In this document: positions 46,692 through 58,752 of the stretch, in pieces | Layout: every line of letters begins with the position of its first letter | How positions within the stretch are numbered: the stretch's first letter is position 1 | NCBI GenBank assembly: GCA_001414345.1 | Contig: LLCB01000104.1 | Span: forward strand, 1 to 64,000 | Direction of reading: 5' to 3' | Source: Hymenoscyphus infarciens | Lineage: Eukaryota > Ascomycota > Leotiomycetes > Helotiales > Helotiaceae | Length of the DNA: 64,000 nt | The notes under the pieces: model-generated | Seen by the model: only the letters and a program-made list of their open reading frames with translations | Told to the model about the DNA's origin: nothing | The model's database searches: none | Made by a program: the position numbers and the translations under genes

Positions 46692-48444
46692 TTAGACATC
46701 CTCCATGAGAGGGAGCTGAAATCTCGCCTGAAAGGCATCAATGACGTGGGGGCTTGAAAGTGCAGTGCCGCAAATCTCGCGGTCCCGCAATCCATTTCCA
46801 ATCCAAAGCCACTTTTCAAAATCTAAATTAAAATCGAAAGTCTCCTTTGTTGCACACCCGTGTATTGTTGTTGGTATCATATCGTCTAACATGGCGGCCC
46901 TTTCATCGTTGTTGGATACCCTCGCTGGCACTTGGTCGTTGGTCTCTGGCTAAGTTTCGACTTGAACTCCGTTGGAATATGCTGGCTACCCTTTGGCATC
47001 TTAATATCAGCTATAGGTTTCTTCGTTATAGCCTCTTTAATACTAAAGAGTATTCGATTCTCAACGGCAGGCTCCTTGTCCACCTTAGTTTTGGCTTCAT
47101 CGATACTACTGTGTACTTCGTCTTTGGCCGCGGGCTTCTTGTTTACGCGCATTGTAGCTCCGTTGATACCCAATTTCACTTTATTCTTAACCACCAGTTC
47201 TTTATCTACATTTGTTATAGCTTCTTCGGCATCAATTTGCAATTTATTCTTGGCCAATTTCTTCTTCGTAAATTTCGCGAGCCTCATATTCTCGTCAGCA
47301 ACGTCAGCAGCGTCATCGAGAAGCTTTGCTTTTGCTCTTTCCACAAATCCCCAATCCGGGCTTCTCTTAAGGTACTTTACCAGAACCTTGTTGTCAATCA
47401 CTCCGATGCTATCATCTCCATACACCGTGGAATAAATCGAAACCATCTTTTCCAGGAAACACCGCGCTCTTGCTGTATCGCTATTCAGAACTTCCGACCT
47501 TTTCATTCCTCTCAATTCTGTGCTTAGAAAGCACTTCTTTGATTACAATGTTCACTTTCTCCATGGCGTTGTCCCCGACAGATAAGTCTCTTACCACCTT
47601 GGTGGGAATATCGAGGGTTAGCACGAAGGTCTTGTCATTTGTTATCCTAATTTCCGTCTCTTTGACGTCGACATCTTTCTCGGCAAGCCCGTCATTTACT
47701 CTCACATTTCCAAGTTTCCCTTCAGTTTCGACATCTTGAAGGTCTTGAACAATTTGAACGTCTCGAGCGATGCGCTTGTCATTCTTTGCTGGACCACCCG
47801 TATCTGCCTTCGATTCTGTATTTTGCTTGACACACCCGTCGGTTCCTGTTGTGCTTCCTTTGGTTTCGATTCCTGGCTCCATAAATTCGTCCGCACCTTC
47901 CAACTCCCGTTAAGTTTTCAACATCTTGTACCGAGCTCTTGTCATTTCCTACTAGACCTCTTCCACTTCCTTGTCTTGCTCAACACACCCATTGCTTCCC
48001 GTTGTGCTATCTATCTTTGCTTTGGTTTCGATATCAAGTTCGGTAGAATCGTCGTTTCCCGCTGTGCTTTTCACCTTCCCTTTCATTGGTGCTTCGGTGG
48101 TGTTGTCTCGATGGATGGACTCGTTATTTTCGGTTGTGCTTTCCCTCTCCACTTCCATTCGTGCTTCAGTTCCGACGTCTTGCACAGTAGTATTGTCGCT
48201 AGTATTGTCGCGGTCCATGTTTTTTTTCCTTGCGGCCAGTTATTGCAGAACAAATGGCATGAAGCAGAGCAAAAAGCAGATAGCAACTATTTAACACCTC
48301 TTCCACCACCCGGTACCCGTCTTACACAAAGCTAGTTGTACCTTCCATTTCTTTCATTGGTCCAGATATTTCGTGTTCGAAGTCTTGTACAGTCTTCACC
48401 AGTCCTTCCGAGTCCATATCTTGTCCAGCATCTTCGTCCTCCAT
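46692..48444 (-). pseudogene. Broken low-complexity hypothetical gene
   Basis: On minus, an opening MEDEDAGQDMDSEGLVKTVQDFE (48444) is probably spliced to MDRDNTSDNTTVQDVG (48218), followed by Thr/Asp/Glu-rich quasi-repeats. In-frame stops TAG TAG (47949-47954) and TAA (47910-47912) would each revert to Gln by a T-to-C change. Downstream, TFVLTLDIPTKVVRDLSVGDNAMEKVNIVIKEVLSKHR loses frame near 47510 by an apparent one-base insertion. It resumes as MRGMKRSEVLNSDTARARCFLEKMVSIYSTVYGDD, and the original frame returns before 46931 (FDFNLDFEKWLWIGNGL), ending at 46692. No domain was recognised. Assembly errors could mimic the frameshifts but not the stops. Confidence 0.5.
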
Positions 48445-49683
48445 CTTCGGTTATTCTCGTCTCCCCGTTTCGGTTCACAGAATCGTTGGTTCGTTATCGA
48501 GTCCTCAAGGCAGCCCATGTAGAACTGAGCCACGATAGAGATGAAGAACCCGGTGTGCGAAAACCCTTGCTAGCGCAGTTGCTACGTTCAGTTTACTGAT
48601 ACACTCTACCTTTACTCAGAAGATATACCCCCGAAAGACAATCTGCTGTTATCTAGTTATCTAGTCGTGAGAGGTTATAATCTCTCACTTGACATCAAAT
48701 CAGACCAAAGAACTCTTCTGATACCTGAAGAACACTGCCCATTAGCCACTAACAGAAATTAGTACTAATATCAAGCAAGGGAGTACCGTACACACCATCC
48801 ACCTCATCAAAGCTCGCAAAACACACAAGATATAAAATAGACCATTGTCGAAATTTAGTAGTTACTACTATCATAATTAAAAGATTCAGACAATGCCCAA
48901 AACACATGAATCGGAGGAATTCAGTCATAAGAAAGTGTTCGTAACCATATTTTTTCTATTCCTTGACATTCTAAACCGAGAGAAACGTGAATAATCAGAA
49001 GGAATACAATAAGACTCAATTATCCTAGATAATTTTTGTCCATGCGATGAACAATAAACAATCTTACCCAATCTGACGCAGAATACATGAGGCCGGGGAG
49101 CTAAATTCGCATTTTTCTCGACCAGAGTTTAATTCCAACTTACCTAACATGATGTCTTTACACTTCCCATGAAAGAATGCAGGGAGAACAGAGGGCTGGG
49201 GAGCTGAGGGGCTACCAACTGCCGCGCCTTCATTGTCTATCACGAGACTGGTTCATCCCAACTGTCGCAAGCTAAAAATTTCGAAATGCAACTATGAAAA
49301 TGCAGTGACAAAATGATAACGACTGCGGCACGCACTACGTTTGGTATGGTGTTGGATTTCGTATCCCCGTATTGATGCCTCAAACACCCAAAGCCACAAA
49401 GTTGACATGCTGAGCTTTCAGGTACCTATGCGCCACGATTAATAGCAATAAACAATTGACTATGATTGGGTAATATGTAGGCAGGCAGGTCATCGCGCTG
49501 GTCGAGGCTTGCGACCCTGAGATGAGCCTTGGGGCGGTGTCGTAATACCAACAGTTGGTTTGAAGGCCAGCTGACTGACAACAACAAAGCAAAACCGACG
49601 ACATGAAAGTTGGCAATACCCATCAGATACTTCCAGTCATCGTAAGCCCAAAAAATTAGCAGCAAAAACATCATGTTTTCAAG
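48445..49683. other. Intergenic
   Basis: 1.2 kb, somewhat AT-rich, no credible ORF on either strand. It includes the promoter of the serine-rich membrane protein gene. Confidence 0.5.
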
Positions 49684-50933
49684 ATGACATTTTCTTTCAA
49701 ATCGACGTTTCCAAGTCTCTTGTACGCACTTACCTTTGTATGCCATATCTCGCCAGCACTCTCGACTTGTTATAACTTCGACGGCTCAACAACAGTGGGA
49801 GACATTGCCTGTCAAGACAGCCCCAACGTTGAATCCACATGCTGCCCACCCGGGTATATATGTCTCAGCAATCGAGTATGCCAAAAAACACAACTGGTAG
49901 TAGGGTCCGACGATACGAGTCTCTTCGTCCGAGGAAGTTGCACGGTAAGTGAGATTCTCGGTATAATCCCCTATTCTAGTCGTTTCGGGAGCCGGGTCCT
50001 CATTCCTGAGACGTACTCGAAAACTCTTGAATATTTCTCAAAGAAGTAAACTGACTCCGAGGTCCTCATGTGCAGGATATCAACTGGAAATCGCCGTTTT
50101 GTCCCAACTTTTGTGTTCGAGGACAGGATCCATATAACGAGAAGACGGCAGATTTCAACCAACTTGGAAAGTGCGAAATACCGGCACCCAATGTGTTTTT
50201 CTGCGTTAATAGCATTAATACCGAATGGGGAGAAAGAAACTGTTCGAAAATCGATAGTTGGTTTGCTCTCCCTGGTATGTTTCCATTTCTTGATTCCTTC
50301 AAGTGACAAAGCTGACCGACGCTAGGATCTTTTGATGCTTTGACGACAGTAGGGCTTGCCCCTGATATATACCGGACCTCGACCTCGAGGGTGTTCAAGA
50401 CTTTGACGGTCTCGAGTTCATCCAGTGCCGCCATCACACCCGCAAGTGCAACACCACCCGCAAGTGTAACAACATCCACAAGTGAAACGACAGTATCCCA
50501 ATCCCCAACAACCTCCAGTATCTCAACCTCTGTACCAACCAGTACCCCCACCTCGCAGCCCGTGGTTTCCAGCAGCAACAATTCGAGTACGATAGGAGTG
50601 GCCGCAGGGTTGGGGGTACCAGCTGGACTCGCTATCATTGGAGTAGTTGGGTGGTTGTTTGTATGGAGGAAACGGCGAGGAGGCCGAGTTGAATTGGAAG
50701 CAGGGGGCGGTGAAGATTCTGGGGAAGGCGGGGAGGGTGGAGAGAGAGATGAGACCCGTGAAAGGTATTCGGAGCTTCCTTCAGAACGAGCCAAATCGGA
50801 ATTGACGTCGGAGAGGGTGACATCGGAATTGTCTGCTGGGAGCTGGAAGAAAGCGAGCGTTCTCGATGGTGTTGAGGGGCGTCGTAATGTTGAAAATGAA
50901 ATAGTCCGACATGAGTTGTCGAGTGGAGAATAG
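49684..50933 (+). CDS. Secreted-domain, serine/threonine-rich single-pass membrane protein
   Basis: Three exons (49684-49944, 50076-50274, 50326-50933) join to 355 aa. A signal peptide (about residues 1-27) is followed by a Cys-rich outer domain with CCPPGYICLSNRVCQ and FCPNFCVRG segments. A Ser/Thr/Pro-rich stalk spans about 175-240, probably O-glycosylated. One transmembrane helix lies at about 243-267 (IGVAAGLGVPAGLAIIGVVGWLFVW), followed by Arg/Lys and a charged cytosolic tail with repeated (S/T)SERxxSEL motifs. This layout resembles fungal wall-stress sensors (Wsc/Mid2 style), but no WSC domain was confirmed. Introns of 131 and 51 nt keep frame. Ligand or role unknown. Confidence 0.75.
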
Positions 50934-51456
50934 GGGTATATAATCCAGATGGGACCATGATTTAGTAATGTGCTATAGGAGAATGAATAATAAGAGATTG
51001 CGACGGGAGCCTTTGGTGACTTCTTTTGGGCCTATTTGACGGTGTTCCTGAAGATGGGAATTCGCCGTCCAGGGAAAATAGCCGTTGGTTTCTTCGTCAT
51101 CGGTGGCCCAGGATAATTGTTACCGAGGCATAAACTGTGCAAGCAGGAAGTGGTGTCGACGGATTCTTGCAGAGTCGAGATTTCGATTTATGGTGCAACT
51201 GAGAGAAGGACAACTGAAGCTATTCAAAGAAAGCCATGTAGCACTGTGCAGCTCCGATCGGACATACCCCTGTCAGTTGTAGCCTGACTGCCTGAGTAGC
51301 CCGATGAGGGGCAGACCAATAGCGGGCACTAAGGAAAGTGACTTTTGGGTGGCACCAGAGAAATTTTGGTTTTGGTTTTGTCCTCAACCTCTCACCCCGA
51401 CAACAAACAACACCATCCTCTTCTACAATTAATTGCACCCAAACACTCTCGCAATT
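50934..51456. promoter_or_regulatory. Upstream region of the SHMT gene
   Basis: About 520 bp, no gene. A CT/AC-rich stretch at 51395-51455 just before the SHMT start resembles fungal housekeeping core promoters or leaders. Confidence 0.5.
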
Positions 51457-53075
51457 ATGGCCGCCCCAACTACCACCTACGCCCTCCCCAAGACTCACCA
51501 GGAGGTCAGTCTACCCCTCAATTGCCCCTCATCGACACTGGCAGAAAAGATACTGACTCACGATGTGTAGATGCTGGAAAAGTCTTTGTTGGAGACTGAC
51601 CCTGAGATTGCGGAGATCATGGTAAGCAAACTCTTTCTCTCAGCCATTGACAGCATACTCATCTGCCATCTATCTAGAAACTCGAGATCCAACGTCAACG
51701 CGAGTCCATCATCCTCATCGCCTCCGAAAATGTCACATCCAGAGCCGTCTTTGACGCCTTGGGATCCCCCATGTCCAACAAGTACTCTGAGGGTTACCCA
51801 GGTGCTAGATACTATGGTGGCAACCAACACATTGACTCCATCGAGTTGACCTGCCAGGCTCGTGCTCTCAAGGCCTTCAACCTCGAATCCGACAAGTGGG
51901 GGGTCAATGTCCAATGTTTGAGCGGTAGTCCAGCAAACTTGCAAGTCTACCAAGCCATCATGAGACCTCATGACCGACTCATGGGTCTTGACCTTCCTCA
52001 CGGTGGTCACTTGAGTCACGGCTACCAAACTCCTCAGCGAAAGTGAGTATTTCCCACTTGTGAATAAAACCTCGTCCAGGTCTAATCGTCATGTAGGATT
52101 TCTGCCGTCTCCACCTACTTCGAAACCTTCCCGTACCGTGTCAACCTCGAGACTGGCATTATTGATTACGAGCAATTGGAGCAAAATGCCTTGATGTACA
52201 GACCTAAGGTTCTCGTTGCCGGTACCTCTGCATACTGCCGCCTCATCGACTATGCTCGTATGCGTAAGATTGCAGACCTCGTCGGTGCTTACCTCGTGGT
52301 TGACATGGCTCACATCTCTGGTCTCATCGCCGCTGGTGTTATCCCAAGTCCTTTCGAGCACGCCGATATCGTTACCACAACCACCCACAAGTCCCTCCGT
52401 GGTCCTCGTGGTGCCATGATCTTCTTCCGAAAGGGTGTCCGCAAGGTGGATGCCAAGACTGGAAAGGAGACTCTTTATGATCTCGAGAACCCAATCAACT
52501 TTTCCGTCTTCCCAGGTCACCAAGGTGGACCCCACAACCACACCATTACCGCTCTTGCTGTTGCTCTCAAGCAGGCTACCACCCCTGACTTCATCGAATA
52601 CCAAAAGCAAGTCGTCAAGAACGCCAAGGCCCTTGAGGTTGAGTTCAAGAAGCTCAACTACAAGTTGGTCGCTGATGGAACCGATTCTCACATGGTTCTT
52701 CTTGATCTCCGTCCTCAAGCACTTGATGGTGCCCGTGTCGAGGCTGTTCTCGAGCAAGTCAACATTGCTTGCAACAAGAACTCCATCCCAGGTGACAAGT
52801 CCGCTCTCACCCCATGCGGTATCCGTATCGGTACACCAGCCATGACATCTCGTGGTTTCGGTGAGGACCACTTTACCAAGGTCGCAGACTACATTGATCA
52901 ATGTATCAAGATCTGCAAGGAAGTCCAAGGTGCTCTTCCAAAGAGCGACAACAAGCTCAAGGACTTCAAGGCCAAGGTTGCTGGTGGTGAGGTTGAGAAG
53001 ATCAACGAGATGAGAAAGGAGATTGCCGCTTGGGCTGGTTCTTTCCCTCTCCCAGTTGAGGGATGGAGAGAGTAG
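51457..53075 (+). CDS. SHM2: Serine hydroxymethyltransferase, cytosolic
   Basis: Four exons (51457-51504, 51571-51621, 51678-52042, 52097-53075) join to 480 aa. SHMT converts serine and tetrahydrofolate to glycine and 5,10-methylene-THF, using PLP. The sequence has all landmarks: [61 protein letters not shown], the [14 protein letters not shown] region and [18 protein letters not shown] with the PLP lysine at about 253. [13 protein letters not shown] and [14 protein letters not shown] follow. The lack of a mitochondrial presequence ([16 protein letters not shown]) supports the cytosolic form. Three short introns near the 5' end (66, 56, 54 nt) are followed by one long exon with the strong codon bias expected of a highly expressed gene. 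Confidence 0.97.
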
Positions 53076-53825
53076 ATGTGTTTCTTCTTTGTAAATGAAA
53101 AAATGACCTTTTGCTTTTGGGTGGGAGTTTTCGAAAAGCATAGGGGGAAATGTCTTTTTCGCGGGCGCAGTTCTTGGCTACTTCAACGCAGCTAGATATC
53201 ACGGAGTTCAATGGGCATTCAACGGCTTATGTACCCGGTCATTTGTTTGATTTTTCAGTTAATTCAACCCAGCATTAGATAGAATGCAACGAAGCACAAT
53301 CGCTAGCGATGAATATAATATATTCTCGCACACAGTTTGAGGTTCCTGTTTTGTTTGTCGTGCTTGAAACAGCCAAGTCTTCGGACTTGTGACATCTTAA
53401 GCTTAATCTTGTAGGAATTGGGGAGAATGTTGAAGAATGAAATTCGGGGTTCATGCTCGAAATGATGACGCACGCGGGGTAGCGATGCTTCTCAAACTAG
53501 AAATGCGGGGCGGGGTAGACTCAAGGTGACATTACTCGTGAACAAATCTAGGTATGTTTATACTAAACGAATTGAGATTCAAGGGCATATAGATGTGGCG
53601 TTTGGTTGTTCTTTGATTTTCTTTTGCAGGTTCGTGGATTGCACGATTTGGGCTTTGAAGCCAACGGGGTTTAGAGGTCTTCTTCTTGATCGAATTCGGG
53701 AAACTACGACTAAGATATCACTCCAGTGACTTCACGAACTGAGTGCACTCAAGATACGAATTGGAAGTCAAGAAGCTACGTTCTTCCTGTTTACATGGGA
53801 TATCGACATATCGTAGGGTTGAAAA
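53076..53825. other. Intergenic
   Basis: SHMT 3' region and promoter of the HNH-like gene. Only a short ORF (53526-53729) of no recognisable kind. Confidence 0.5.
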
Positions 53826-54714
53826 ATGCCGCCACCTCCTCAACCGATAAATCTGGAAGAGGAACAGGGAAAAATTGAAGAGGGGAATTTTAGGTTGTTT
53901 AGGGAGGTGCTTGGGGGTGTTGTTATTGAGAGGTCTAAGAGCATTGCCTCGGAGGGTGTGAGGAAGAAGAAGGGCAGAAAAGAGGGCAAAGTATGGAAAG
54001 GGAGGAAGGGTGGAAAGAATGGTGGGAAGAATTCTAGGAAGGAGGATGAGCGGAAAAAAGTGTTGAAGGAGGAGAAGCGAGATGGAGACATGGATGTGGG
54101 GGAAAGGGATGATAGAGAAGAATTGGGGGAGTTTATCGATGTGCGTTCCATTCCTCCTTTCTCTCTCCTCTTTCTTGCCCTTGTTGACTAGGAGTCATCT
54201 CTCATGAACTAGTTTCTCACTCTCAAATGAAAAACAACGACTAAGAAATCACAGTACCTAGCCCAAGAAATCTTTACCTCCCTCCCCTCTACCCTTCGCA
54301 TCCTCACTTACACACTCCACGCCACCACCCCCTCCCTCTCTGTTTACACCCCTCCTCTCGCGCTTCAACCCCTTCAAAACATACTAAACACAATCCCCCT
54401 CTCCATTTCCGAAACACTCGCCACTTACCTCCCTTCATCATCCACAGACAACCTACTAAGAAACACATTAAACTCCTACATCGAAGAGGTTCTCAAAAAG
54501 CCAATATCACCAAAACTCACCAAGGATAAGGCAGAGGGATGTGAGGTCTGTGGGAGAGATTGGATTCCCCTTACCTACCACCATTTGATTCCTCGGGGGA
54601 TGCATGCTAAAGTGTTGAGGAAGGGGTGGTGGGGGGAGGAGCGATTGGGGGATGTTGCGTGGGTTTGTAGGGGATGTCATAGTGAGTTCCTTTCTTTTTC
54701 TAAATTTCTCTGTT

Positions 54715-54751
<37 letters not shown>

Positions 54752-54933
54752 GTGTGTGTTATTAGGTGATGAGGTGAGGAACTGGGCTGATAAGGTTTAC
54801 AGGTTTCATACATAGTGTTGCTACGAATGAGGAGTTGGCTAGGGAATATTATAGTGTGGAGAGGTTGTTGGAGAGGGAGGATGTGGTTGCGTTTGCGAAG
54901 TGGATTGGGGGTGTTAGGTGGAAGGCTAGATGA
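53826..54933 (+). CDS. HNH-like zinc-binding protein
   Basis: Three exons (53826-54140, 54255-54681, 54803-54933) join to 290 aa. The N-terminal third has a Lys/Gly/Arg-rich block (KKKGRKEGKVWKGRKGGKNGGKNSRKEDERKK), probably basic and nuclear or nucleic-acid binding. The C-terminal part carries CEVC (201, 204), a central HH (214-215), CRGCH (243-247) and IH near 250. This CXXC...HH...CXXCH pattern is that of HNH endonuclease-fold proteins. The family is seen in fungi, but no function is assigned to it here, and nuclease activity is not proven. Intron 2 contains a long (GT)n tract. The splice after CRGCH|S restores IHSVATNEELAREYYSVERLLE. Confidence 0.7.
54719..54759. repeat. (GT)n microsatellite in the intron of the HNH-like gene
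   Basis: A tract of about 13 near-perfect GT units with neighbouring TTAGTGTGTG, inside intron 54682-54802. Confidence 0.9.
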
Positions 54934-57846
54934 AGAGAAGAGAAGGGCTCGGTTGGGAACCGAGAAGGAGTTTTGAGTACCATTGGTCCTGGAGTGAGAT
55001 GGCATGTTAAGTTTGCATCAATAAAGAGTACATGGTTCATCTTGTTGCCGAAGGCAGATTGAGAAGATGGAGATACAAGGCCAGCCAGCCAGGAGAGGGC
55101 TGTGAGAGATATCACCATACTTCTCGAAGATAGCCTATGAGATGGTTTTACCACGGCCCTCGAATTCTTGTTGAGAGGGGACATCAGTTTTGGATGACTT
55201 GAACACTCGCATCGTCCCCGTAGAAGAAGATGTTTGCATGGACTCGTTTCATTCAGCATGGTGAAGTTGTCTTGATAAAAATCTAACAAAAGGAGGGGAT
55301 TGCAAATCATAACTCGATGGAGAACTACATGTAAGAAAGAGCGAGTTTTGTTGACCCAAAAGTCCCAACCAACTTACTCCCCAGCAGTCGGGGAAAATAT
55401 AAGGGGTTTTTGAGTATGATGACTGCATATTTCGGTTCTGTGGTGTCGCATTCGCAGCATTTCCCATCGCTTATCGCACTTTCTCCAGGAAAAACGAGGC
55501 TTGAACCAGAGAGCTGGGTTAGCTGGGTAAGCTGGGTTTGGTTTTGTTTATGCATTGAGTAGGTCATCTGATTGTTTGCTGCGGTACGAGTATGCCGTCA
55601 AGAATCTCACATGAGATTTACGAGATGGTGTGCAACCTTCATGAAAGAGAACTGTACCTGAGGGAAGAGCTGACCCTAAAGGGGTTCATGCAAAGGCTGG
55701 AAATCATAACGGCAGTTGAGTTCTTGATGATGACTGTTTCTGAACGCATGAATGTGAAAGGGAAGTATTAAAAAGATATGGGTAGCTCCTCCCTTTGGAG
55801 AGACAAGTTTGCTCCTTGCCCAGCTGGGCGACAATCGAATCAGATGGCTTCATTGCAAGATGTGAGGGTTGCAGCAATCCATCCAGCCGAGGACATACTC
55901 TTTCATTTATGGCGGGAGGAGCAATTGGCTTATCTTGGTGGGGGTACAAGTAAAACAGAAGCTGGTGGAAGAAATCTCCCACTCGGGAGAGTAGTGTAGC
56001 AGTTGTACAGTTCATGCCGGGAACCTGCAGAAGTTCGTGATGTATGGCGTTTCTTCATCCCGCTGTTCCTGACCAGTGACCGGTGAAGACTGATGATTCA
56101 CGATGGTTTGCCTATCTTACAAATCCCACGTTTTGCCTGACGAGAATGGAAGATGTTCAATGTGGAGCTGCACCTTTGAATACTGGTTCCTATCTAAGTA
56201 GGTAGAAGGAGCCGATCAATGAAGTTTGTGGTGTTGTGAAGATGTGGGAGGAGTACATGAAGTTGCTTTTTCCTAGCCGATCTCTAGCGTGTTCCTTGCC
56301 CCTGAAACATGAACCAACATTCCACTTCAACCACAACCTCAAATATCTGCGCACTCGCCCAAACTTCCCTTTATCCAGCCGCGAGTAGAGCTTCCCGTCA
56401 TCATCTCATCTTCACATTTGAAGCTCCCGCATGCATGAATCCCAGCTCCGCCCTTCAAGCCATTTCTTCATCGCAACACTTTGCAAAAAACTCCGAACAC
56501 CTGCACGGCCGCGGCTACAACAAATCCTCCACCACCTCCCGAGCCCTCCTTTTCGTTCCTCTTGACGTATTGACTTGAAGGATCCTAATTCACATGGTGG
56601 CGAGTTGTTGGCATTGCGGGGCACACATGGCAGCAAGCTGCAGGTCCTGTGGGCCTTGCAGTAGAACCACACAAGGGGGAGAGTTGGTCCTGGTGGTTGG
56701 GTTGCCACACCTTCCCAATCATTGAATCGGCAGAAGATGGTTGCACATCAGCAGAGGAAATTGTTCTGGAGGCTAGATGCGTCAGACAATCTTTAGCCTT
56801 TGTAACAACTTCGTACAAGTGTCACGAATGTCTCAATATCCTGTCGAGGCAATAGCATAAAACTCGAGTGAGTTGGGTGCATTTCTCGAGGGATGGTGTA
56901 TGACAATCTCGGTGCGGACTATGACATACTATAGGCTCCATATCAAATTTCGTCCTCCCCGAGCCCACCAGAAAACAAGAGTTCCCCAACAAGTCAATTG
57001 TGGTACCGGCTTGTCTTCCGCATCCTCTTGCACTCGAGGAAAACCCCCTATTTGTGTTTTAGCTCGTTCTGGCAGGCATTTACATTACCATACAGTTTGT
57101 GGATGGTAAGCTTTGTCATACCTGGTGATGGATGATCTATTTGCCCCCGACCCTACAGTTCCGTGCTTCTCTTTCTGCTGTTTGATGCTCATAGTCAGTG
57201 CCACAGAATATTCCGCCAAGTGGTGGAATGCTTTAACTTGAAGCCATTATCCGGATTATTTAAATTTCGTTAAACCTATCGTATCACGCTGTCGTTCAAC
57301 CGTATCTATTTTCTTACGGAAACATTAATGCAATACAGAATATGGCTTCAGATAGGCCAGTGCCTGGCTATCATGATCACATATTCAGAGCATCTGGTTG
57401 GTGCCCCTGCAGTAGATCTTCTCCATCGATTAGAAGCTGACATGGCAAGCCGCAAAATGTTTTTAGCGAATCCCAGAGCTCTGCCACACAATCAGCTTTC
57501 CCTTGTGACATCCTCCCTCATACAAATTACAACCTATCATGTGTCAACCCTAAAAGACAATTGGTCGGCGTTTCAGCCCCGGATTTAACCGGCTTGTGTC
57601 CCAACCATGCTCATACTTGAACCCTCTTAAGGGAAGCTCTGACTTAACCAGCCTTATCGCCTCGGTTTCAAGCTCCATTTCTTGAATACATATCAGAAGT
57701 TGTCTTCCTGAAATTTAGCTATTGTGGACAAAATGCTTCGTACAAGTTCAGATAGGAAGTGGAAGCAAGTGTTGGGATTCGACGACGGATCATTTTCCGG
57801 TCCTCCTCAATATTCTGACTTGCCAGAAGTTGTCACAGAGCCGGTC
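54934..57846. other. Gene-poor stretch of about 2.9 kb
   Basis: Normal base composition but no ORF with family resemblance, no repeat of the families above, and no tRNA signal. ORFs of 60-150 codons on both strands lack consistent exons. It may hold unrecognised small genes or noncoding transcripts, or simply decayed DNA. Confidence 0.45.
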
Positions 57847-58752
57847 ATGGCACCTATACCTTCTTACCCCCGCCTACCAAGTATGCAACTTTCCTTTTGA
57901 TTCCTAATGAGTTTCCCAAACCTAGTTTTCGGGAGCTCAATATCTCCTCTCCAATTTTTCTCTCAATGACCTCAATGAGAGAAAAACACGAGCTAATTTA
58001 TTGCAGGAGACATCACATTCTATTTAAGAAAAAGCGATGTCGTTCTCAGTCCCTCACCCCCAGCACCTTCCCCAAACGACATAAAACCTCTTCCCTCACC
58101 ACCTCATCTATTCTACATCAGCCTACAAGAAGATACACCCTACGATACTCAACAACCCGAAATCCTCCTGCATAATGGACCAACGAAATCTTCCCCGGTT
58201 CTATCATACGTCCAGTTCCAGAACTCCACAATGAAATTAGACATTACAATGTGCCCCTGTGGAACCGACACACCCTCCACATACCGCACAATATCCTTTC
58301 CCAGCTCCCCAAGCAGCACGAACTCCAGCTCCAACCTCCCAAAACCACGTACAGAACGCATCTCCCCAACGGGAGGAATGTTTTCCACCGAAAAATTCAC
58401 ATTCTCATATACAAACCCGCGATCCTTCGTCCGCGAACGCTTCGAATGGCGATACTCCTCCGGTCCATTCATCCGTACATCGGAAGGCACGAAGGAAAGC
58501 GGTGGTCTTAAACTCGTGAGGATTAGTACTGGGGATACTATTGCTGTGTATGCGGGGTTGAGGGTACAGACAAAGGCGTATATTAGTAGTAGTAAAAGGG
58601 TTCTTGGGATGTTTAGGTTTCTAAGTGGGAAGGGGATGGGCAATTTGGGGGAGGAGTTTGAAGTGTTGGCTGTGATGAGTATTCTTGCTATTGTGGAGAG
58701 GAGTCGGCGGGGGTTAGCTATGCAGAGAAGGGATTTTGGGATTAGGTCATAA
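57847..58752 (+). CDS. Conserved fungal hypothetical protein
   Basis: Two exons (57847-57880 and 58007-58752) join to 259 aa across a 126-nt intron (GTATGC...TTGCAG). The translation (MAPIPSYPRLPRDITFYLRKSDVVL...LFYISL...ILLHNGPTKSSPVLSYV...) and the ending (RERFEWRYSSG...GLKLVRISTGDTIAVYAG...LGEEFEVLAVMSILAIVERSRR) follow the pattern of a widespread uncharacterised ascomycete family, as I recall it. The beta-rich layout could resemble phospholipid-scramblase/tubby-like folds, but that is speculation. A long antisense ORF (58149-58874) covers the same DNA. The plus strand is favoured because it alone gives the family pattern and a proper intron. Confidence 0.6.

Noticed and set aside
46847..47527. 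226-codon plus-strand ORF rich in Phe, Tyr, His
   Set aside because: Antisense of the Lys/Asp-rich decayed gene; aromatic-rich composition is what antisense of such text gives.
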